Positions 59,455 through 64,000 of a DNA stretch of 64,000 nt are shown piece by piece. The DNA comes from an uncultured Collinsella sp. (GTDB lineage Bacteria > Actinomycetota > Coriobacteriia > Coriobacteriales > Coriobacteriaceae). The notes under the pieces were generated by a model. It did no database searches and was not told where the DNA came from. It saw only the letters and a list, made by a program, of their open reading frames with translations. A program made the translations under genes and the position numbers. Location: the NCBI GenBank assembly GCA_900757615.1, contig CAAEON010000005.1:1-64000 (forward strand), read 5' to 3'. Every line of letters starts with the position of its first letter. The stretch's first letter is position 1.

Positions 59455-60972
59455 TTACACCAATTCGTGCATGAGATCACGGTTACGTGCATACAATTCG
59501 TCAAAGATATGACGACGCGACGCATATAGCTCGTGGGCATCCATATCGGGCACGATTGTTTGTGCAACGCCAAGGACTTGGGCGAGTTCATCCCATGATG
59601 CATAGGCGCCACCTGCGAGAGCTGCCATGATGGCATCACCGAAGCATGCGCCCACCGTAACCTTGGCAACCGAGACCTCGCGCCCGCATACGTCGGCGAT
59701 AGCCTGCATCCAAACTGGATTCTTGGTTCCACCTCCGACAAGCATAATGCGCCCAATTGGCAGTCCATGCTCTCGCTCGATAATGTCGACATGGGATGCA
59801 ACGGTATACGCGACGCCTTCCAAGGCGGCGCGAACCATATGGGCTCGCGTATGCCTTCCGGTCAGGCCAAAGAAGACGCCACGTGCCTCGGGATCGTTGA
59901 GCGGAGTACGCTCCCCCGCAAAGTACGGCAGGCACAGGAGCCCATCGGCACCCGGCGCCACATCGGCGGCATCATGCGCCATGACCGAATATGCATCGGG
60001 GCCACCGTGGCCCTCGGCCTCCACGGCGTCGCGATACAGCTCTTGGCGCAGCCACGATGTGAGTGCACCCGCCGTATTGGTCCCCGCGCAGATCCCGTAA
60101 GTTCCGGGAATGATAAACGTCCCTGGCCACAGGCGGGCATCATCGACCATATGATCAGCTAGGTAGATGAAATACGCCGTGCTCCCCAACTGAACCATCA
60201 TATCGCCGGGACGAAATACACCCGTCGAAATGGCCTCGGCACCAGAGTCGCCCGTTCCCACTAAGACAGGTGTCCCTGCCGCGAGCCCTGTCGCCTCAGC
60301 CGCGCGCTGCGTAATCGCCCCGGCAATATCGGTAGCCGACATTACCTCCGCCATCTGGTCAGGCCGGCAGAAACGAGCACATTCCCGAGCATCAACCCTC
60401 CAAGTGTAGCGGTCGTATAGGGGAAGAAAATCCTCCGCCAAGTAACGGTCCACCGTAAAACGCCCCGTCAACTTTGCGCATAGAAACGATGATGCCGTCA
60501 GGAACTTCGCGGCACGTTCGTGCACCTCGGGCATATTCTCCTTAAACCATAAGATCTTAGGAGCAATATCTGATGAGCAGGGATCGTGCCCGAAAAGTTC
60601 GCGTGCGCGACCTGACCCATATTCGGAAAGGAGCTCGTCAATCTGCGGCTTCGAACGTGCATCGACTCCATACAAAATCGCGGGCGCCAGCGCGTTGCAC
60701 TCGGTATCGACCGGCACACAGTCGCAACCCAATGCGGAAAGGCCCACGCATCCGATCTGCGCCGCGTTAACCCCCGATAGCATCACCAGCTCGCGCGACA
60801 AGCGGCAAAAATCGCCCCACCAAACTGCCTCAGCATCATGCTGGTACCATCCATCACACGGGTTGTCCGTCTCATGTCCACAAGAGGCTTGGCAAACGAT
60901 GTTGCATCGATCATCGATTAAAACGCCTTTAGAGGCGCTTGTCCCAATATCAATACCCAGATAGAGCGCCAT
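59455..60972 (-). CDS. FGGY family carbohydrate kinase (xylulokinase-like)
   Basis: A 505-residue ASKHA-fold sugar kinase. It has LGIDIGTSASKGVLID at the start, VGTGDSGAEAIS near 245, the ATP segment LVGGGTKNPVWMQ near 405 and FGDAIMAA. FGGY kinases phosphorylate pentuloses, polyols or similar; this one looks closest to xylulokinase-like members, without certainty. It is the last gene of a five-gene operon and starts six bases after btpA, with GGGGAG ahead. Confidence 0.88.
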   Translation of the reverse strand: MALYLGIDIGTSASKGVLIDDRCNIVCQASCGHETDNPCDGWYQHDAEAVWWGDFCRLSRELVMLSGVNAAQIGCVGLSALGCDCVPVDTECNALAPAILYGVDARSKPQIDELLSEYGSGRARELFGHDPCSSDIAPKILWFKENMPEVHERAAKFLTASSFLCAKLTGRFTVDRYLAEDFLPLYDRYTWRVDARECARFCRPDQMAEVMSATDIAGAITQRAAEATGLAAGTPVLVGTGDSGAEAISTGVFRPGDMMVQLGSTAYFIYLADHMVDDARLWPGTFIIPGTYGICAGTNTAGALTSWLRQELYRDAVEAEGHGGPDAYSVMAHDAADVAPGADGLLCLPYFAGERTPLNDPEARGVFFGLTGRHTRAHMVRAALEGVAYTVASHVDIIEREHGLPIGRIMLVGGGTKNPVWMQAIADVCGREVSVAKVTVGACFGDAIMAALAGGAYASWDELAQVLGVAQTIVPDMDAHELYASRRHIFDELYARNRDLMHELV

Positions 60973-60978
60973 AGGTGC

Positions 60979-61788
60979 CTACTCCCCTCGCGCCGTACGA
61001 GCGGCAGCCATAAAACGAACCACCCGCTCAACATCAATCGGGGCATCCAGCTTTCCGTCGCGCTTTAAGCACGTGCCGACAAACGCGCCATCGTAGTGAG
61101 CAAATACGTCAGCCACGGTATTTTCGCGACAACCGGTGCCACATACCACGGGCACTTCGCCAACACGCTCGCGGACCTCGTCGGCAAGCTCGCCCGAAGC
61201 GCCACGACCGGCAGCCGAACCGCCGATGACCATCGCATCCGGTAGGCAATTAAAGAGAAGTGAATCGGCAATGTCCGCGGTCGTGCGGTCGTTGAGATAA
61301 ACCTCGCCCTCGCTCGTGATGAAGTGAAAAAGCTTGAGGTCGTCCAAGCGCAGCGCCGCCTTGCGACGCATGGTGTGAGCGAAATCTCGGTTAATCAGCC
61401 CGAGATCACCGGCCCAGGCACCGCAAAAATTGCAGCGCGTGAACTGCGCGTCGACGGCAGCGCACAGCTCGATTGTGGCATCACCATCGTAAATTGCCTC
61501 AGCTCCCCAAGGAGTCGACAGATCATGGGACAGAGCCCCGATTACATAGCCCATCGATGCAAGGGTTGAGGGAGAAACATGCTGCTCATAGGGCATCGAG
61601 AGCTCATTGGTAATCAAAATGCCATCGACACCGCCCTGCTGCAACGCCTCGAGATCGCGCTTGGCGGCTTCCACGACCTGCGATACGCTTCCGCCCGGGT
61701 AATACAGCGGATCGCCCGGCAGAGGACGCAGGTGCAGCATTCCGATAACCGGCTTTTCGTTCTTGAACATCGAAGTTAGAAACGACAT
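60979..61788 (-). CDS. BtpA/SgcQ family protein
   Basis: A 269-residue TIM-barrel protein of the BtpA family: KPVIGMLHLRPLPGDP at the start, GVDGILITNE, and GTGCRENTVAD with GAFVGTCLKRDG at the end, a phosphate-binding pattern. BtpA was linked to photosystem I in cyanobacteria, while SgcQ-type members lie in sugar operons of enterobacteria; a sugar-phosphate enzyme is likely here. AAGGAGC fixes ATG 61788. Third-to-fourth gene in the operon. Confidence 0.87.
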   Translation of the reverse strand: MSFLTSMFKNEKPVIGMLHLRPLPGDPLYYPGGSVSQVVEAAKRDLEALQQGGVDGILITNELSMPYEQHVSPSTLASMGYVIGALSHDLSTPWGAEAIYDGDATIELCAAVDAQFTRCNFCGAWAGDLGLINRDFAHTMRRKAALRLDDLKLFHFITSEGEVYLNDRTTADIADSLLFNCLPDAMVIGGSAAGRGASGELADEVRERVGEVPVVCGTGCRENTVADVFAHYDGAFVGTCLKRDGKLDAPIDVERVVRFMAAARTARGE

Positions 61789-61821
61789 AACGTGCTCCTT
61801 CATAGGGTTATTGCAGGGACG

Positions 61822-62250
61822 TTACTCCCCCAGCACCTCGACGTACACTTTTCGCTTCTGCGGACCGTCAAACTCCGCAAGATAGATGTTCTGGGCACTT
61901 CCGCACACGATGTGGCCATCTTGGACGGGAAAGAAGCAACTGTTTCCACAAATCATGCTCTTGATATGCCCACAGGAGTTGTTACCGGTGGCTCCGTAGC
62001 TCGGCAGGAAGTGTGCATGCGCATAGGGGGCATCGAGTGGGGCGATGCGATCAAGCGTCTCCATAAGATCCGTCTCCACGCAGGGCAGCCCCTCGTTTAC
62101 CACGATTCCGCAGGTCGTATGCGACAAAATAATCGCCGCCAAGCCATTGGTCACCGAGCTGCGTTCGATGGCAGCGTGCACGTCCTCGGTAATATCGATG
62201 AACTGGTCCGGAGCAGTCGATAGATAGCTCAATGTCTCGAGCGTCACCAT
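61822..62250 (-). CDS. YjbQ (UPF0047) family protein
   Basis: A 142-residue trimeric beta-barrel-like protein: LSHTTCGIVVNEG, HFLPSYGATGNNSCGHIKSM and QNIYLAEFDGPQKRKVYV are the family blocks with conserved histidines. E. coli YjbQ has weak thiamine-phosphate-synthase activity, but its true role is unknown; being inside a sugar-kinase operon is notable. ATG 62250 or the overlapping GTG 62256 could start it; AAGGGG is shared by both. Confidence 0.88.
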   Translation of the reverse strand: MVTLETLSYLSTAPDQFIDITEDVHAAIERSSVTNGLAAIILSHTTCGIVVNEGLPCVETDLMETLDRIAPLDAPYAHAHFLPSYGATGNNSCGHIKSMICGNSCFFPVQDGHIVCGSAQNIYLAEFDGPQKRKVYVEVLGE

Positions 62251-62252
62251 GT

Positions 62253-63113
62253 TCACTCATCCCCTTCAAGAAAACGCAGGGCATTACCCCAGTAGAGCCT
62301 TTCTCGCGCATCATCGCGCATGGGCACGGTATCGAGCGCCCGCTTGAGTTTGAATGCACGGAAGCGCGGCGTATTGCTGGCGAACATCACTTGGTGCGAT
62401 AGCGCGCGCTCATACCACAGCGGCCCCATATCGACCGTGAAAAGACGCTGCATCATCTCCTCGGGCGAATCGATGTAAGTGATAGAGGTGTCCACGTAGC
62501 AGTTGGGATACTTGAGCAGCATCGCCACGGTCTCGCGCACCCAGGGCCAGCCAAAATGGGTCAAACTAAAACGCACATTTGGATGCGTTGCGATTGTGTG
62601 CTCAAATGCAAGCGGGTTACTGCGCGAGAGCTCTGCGCCCGGCTCCCAAGACATACCGGCATGGAAAACCACCGGCTTGTTATAGCGCTCGCACAGTTCG
62701 TAAAGCGGCTCGGCCACAGCATCATCGGGGGCAAAACCCTGCTTTGCAGGATGCAGGCAAAGCCCCTTTGCCCCCAACTCGGTAAAGGCGCGCTCCAATT
62801 CGTCTGCGGCACCGCTCACCTGCGGGTCTACGCTCGCAAATCCCCACAGACGATCGGGATGTGCGGCAACCAGCATGGCAATCTGGTCATTGGTGCCAAA
62901 GTGCCCTCCGCATGCCGTGGTTACATCGAGCGGCATGAGCACGCTCTTCTGCACATCGCAGACGTCCATCTCGACTTGAAGCTCATCCCAATCCATGGGG
63001 CCCATATGCCCCATACCAAATTCTCGTGACCAAAAACCGAATCCATCAGGCTCATCACCCGGCGTACAGATCTCGCCGTAGAGCATAGGATGGACCAACA
63101 TGTCGATAACCAT
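62253..63113 (-). CDS. amidohydrolase-2 family protein with altered metal site
   Basis: A 286-residue TIM-barrel of the COG2159 amidohydrolase/decarboxylase type. The N-terminal DxHxH motif is degenerate (IDMLVHP, only one His), VVFHAGMSWEPG and FSLTHFGWPW supply later histidines, and the final Asp is Asn in FASNTPRF. Thus the metal site is incomplete or altered; it may act as a lactonase-like or isomerase-like enzyme on a sugar acid, or have lost catalysis. AAAGGAG fixes ATG 63113. Second gene of the operon. Confidence 0.82.
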   Translation of the reverse strand: MVIDMLVHPMLYGEICTPGDEPDGFGFWSREFGMGHMGPMDWDELQVEMDVCDVQKSVLMPLDVTTACGGHFGTNDQIAMLVAAHPDRLWGFASVDPQVSGAADELERAFTELGAKGLCLHPAKQGFAPDDAVAEPLYELCERYNKPVVFHAGMSWEPGAELSRSNPLAFEHTIATHPNVRFSLTHFGWPWVRETVAMLLKYPNCYVDTSITYIDSPEEMMQRLFTVDMGPLWYERALSHQVMFASNTPRFRAFKLKRALDTVPMRDDARERLYWGNALRFLEGDE

Positions 63114-63140
63114 TTCGTACTCCTTTCCAGGCATTTGACC

Positions 63141-63941
63141 CTAGTACGGCTCAAACGAACCAATCACTCGGGACGACAGCTCAGCGCCCGCCTTCATACA
63201 CGCCGGAATATCAAGGCCATCGATCACGCCCTTGGTAAACCCGGCGATATACGAGTCGCCGGCACCCACGGTATTAACGACCTTCTCCGCCGGCACGATC
63301 CCACACTCATAGAAGCGCTCACCGTCATAGGCAATGCTTCCCTTCTCGCCAAGCGTGGCAACCGCAACGCGCGGCCCCAATTCCTGCGCGTGACGTACCC
63401 AGTCCCGCAGCTCCGGAGTGTCATCTTCAAACGACATAAATGCGTAGTCAACGTAGGGAAAATGATTCTCGCAGGCATATTCGGGATCCTGGCTGAACAC
63501 CGAGAAGTCCATAACCACCGTCTTGCCCGCATCATGCCACTCGGGCAGGAGATCCAAACAATTGCCAAACAGGTCGGTATGAATGATGTCATGCTCTAGG
63601 ATAAACGCCCGGTCATCTTCATTCGGACGATATGTCTCCATTACGCCATCGATTGCCTCGAGATGCACGCGATCGACGCCGTCTTTCAATGCCATGAGCA
63701 TCACCGAGGTGTCGCCATCCTCCACCCGCAGATGAGAGATATCAAACCCCTCGGCGGCCAGCGCCTCTCTCATCTTGTCTCCGTACTCGTCCTTGCCGAC
63801 AACCGACACGGCGGATACCGAAACGCCCATTCGTGCAAGATGGATACCCCAGTCAATGCCATTACCAGTCGGATAGAACACGCCGATGTTTTGATAGACG
63901 TCCGCACAGCAAAAACCAGCCGCACACGCTTTAATACCCAT
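63141..63941 (-). CDS. PfkB family sugar kinase (fructoselysine-6-kinase-like)
   Basis: A 266-residue ribokinase-fold kinase. It has YPTGNGIDWGIHLARMGVSV and VVGKDEYGDKMR near the start and the catalytic aspartate in NTVGAGDSYIAGF near 225. The short length and the GFCCADVYQNIGVFYPTG opening recall FrlD-type kinases that phosphorylate C6 of fructoselysine, but substrate is not fixed. ATG 63941 follows GGAGA; a TTG upstream is rejected. First visible gene of the five-gene operon; others may lie beyond the window. Confidence 0.85.
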   Translation of the reverse strand: MGIKACAAGFCCADVYQNIGVFYPTGNGIDWGIHLARMGVSVSAVSVVGKDEYGDKMREALAAEGFDISHLRVEDGDTSVMLMALKDGVDRVHLEAIDGVMETYRPNEDDRAFILEHDIIHTDLFGNCLDLLPEWHDAGKTVVMDFSVFSQDPEYACENHFPYVDYAFMSFEDDTPELRDWVRHAQELGPRVAVATLGEKGSIAYDGERFYECGIVPAEKVVNTVGAGDSYIAGFTKGVIDGLDIPACMKAGAELSSRVIGSFEPY

Positions 63942-63958
63942 GGTCTTCTCCAATGTTC

Positions 63959-63992
63959 AAAAGGGGACCCACCACATGGCGAGCCCCCTTTT
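63959..63992 (-). terminator. hairpin just upstream of the PfkB gene
   Basis: AAAAGGGG and CCCCTTTT pair over 8 bp; on the reverse strand TTTT follows, only 14 bases before the ribosome site of the kinase gene. It may end an upstream gene outside the window or attenuate the operon. Confidence 0.6.
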
Positions 63993-64000
63993 CGCGTTTC

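Noticed and set aside
1..64000. CRISPR array, tRNA or rRNA genes, insertion sequences, prophage
   Set aside because: No regular direct repeats with spacers, no tRNA-like cloverleaf with a T-loop motif, no transposase or phage structural gene was seen. Repeats present are short palindromic elements.

Overview
The window reads as chromosomal DNA of a high-GC Gram-positive anaerobe, most likely a gut Actinomycetota of the Coriobacteriia (Collinsella-like). This is inferred from GC-rich coding with strong AAGGAG-type ribosome sites, an LPxTG-anchored surface protein, a mixed-acid fermentation set (pta, two ackA, ldh, the start of arcA), an ECF-type transporter and the acetylase-route lysine genes. 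No tRNA, rRNA, CRISPR array, insertion sequence or prophage was seen. The DNA looks like housekeeping backbone with two more AT-rich, perhaps acquired, patches at about 13.6-15.8 kb and 46.2-50.9 kb.

Layout. 1-0.6 kb: first 25 codons of arginine deiminase leaving the window leftwards, and its leader. 0.6-6.9 kb: ppk1, rlmD, a DJ-1/PfpI protein overlapping maf, and a P1-family peptidase. 6.9-9.5 kb: two nested hairpins, a fragment of a glycosyltransferase 3' end, then a glycosyltransferase and UDP-galactopyranose mutase. 9.7-13.5 kb: pta and two tandem acetate kinases. 13.6-20.2 kb: MFS/LysR pair, HIT protein, xseB, xseA, a membrane zinc peptidase and RNase D. 20.3-23.6 kb: lipid kinase, a 30-residue membrane peptide and a wall-anchored C69 peptidase. 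23.7-27.2 kb: a Trp-rich leader peptide with attenuator, followed by ECF transporter genes S, A-A fused, and T. 27.3-29.4 kb: an amino-acid racemase and an ATP-grasp ligase that together look like a D-aspartate cross-bridge module. 29.8-33.8 kb: secreted coiled-coil hydrolase, Ser/Thr kinase with its HTH partner, and small membrane proteins. 33.8-39.2 kb: M20 deacylase divergent from a lysine-riboswitch operon lysA-dapA (fused), dapB, dapH. 39.3-46.1 kb: NA37, DUF2974, ldh, aminotransferase, NAD synthetase. 46.2-51.8 kb: DUF4160 pair, AEC transporter, ceramidase-like protein, PTS EIIBC and its antiterminator. 52-57.5 kb: two poorly known proteins, EttA, SdpI/SdpR pair. 57.8-59.4 kb: tcdA and tatD. 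59.5-63.9 kb: a compact five-gene operon with two sugar kinases, BtpA, YjbQ and an amidohydrolase.

The most interesting material is regulatory and structural: a tryptophan attenuator driving an ECF transporter; a lysine riboswitch ahead of a fused first-plus-last-step lysine enzyme; and several families of dispersed nested hairpins in which a conserved core sits between locus-specific inverted arms at gene ends, as though a small element had entered the loops of terminators. The five-gene kinase operon and the racemase/ATP-grasp pair are the best candidates for unassigned pathways.
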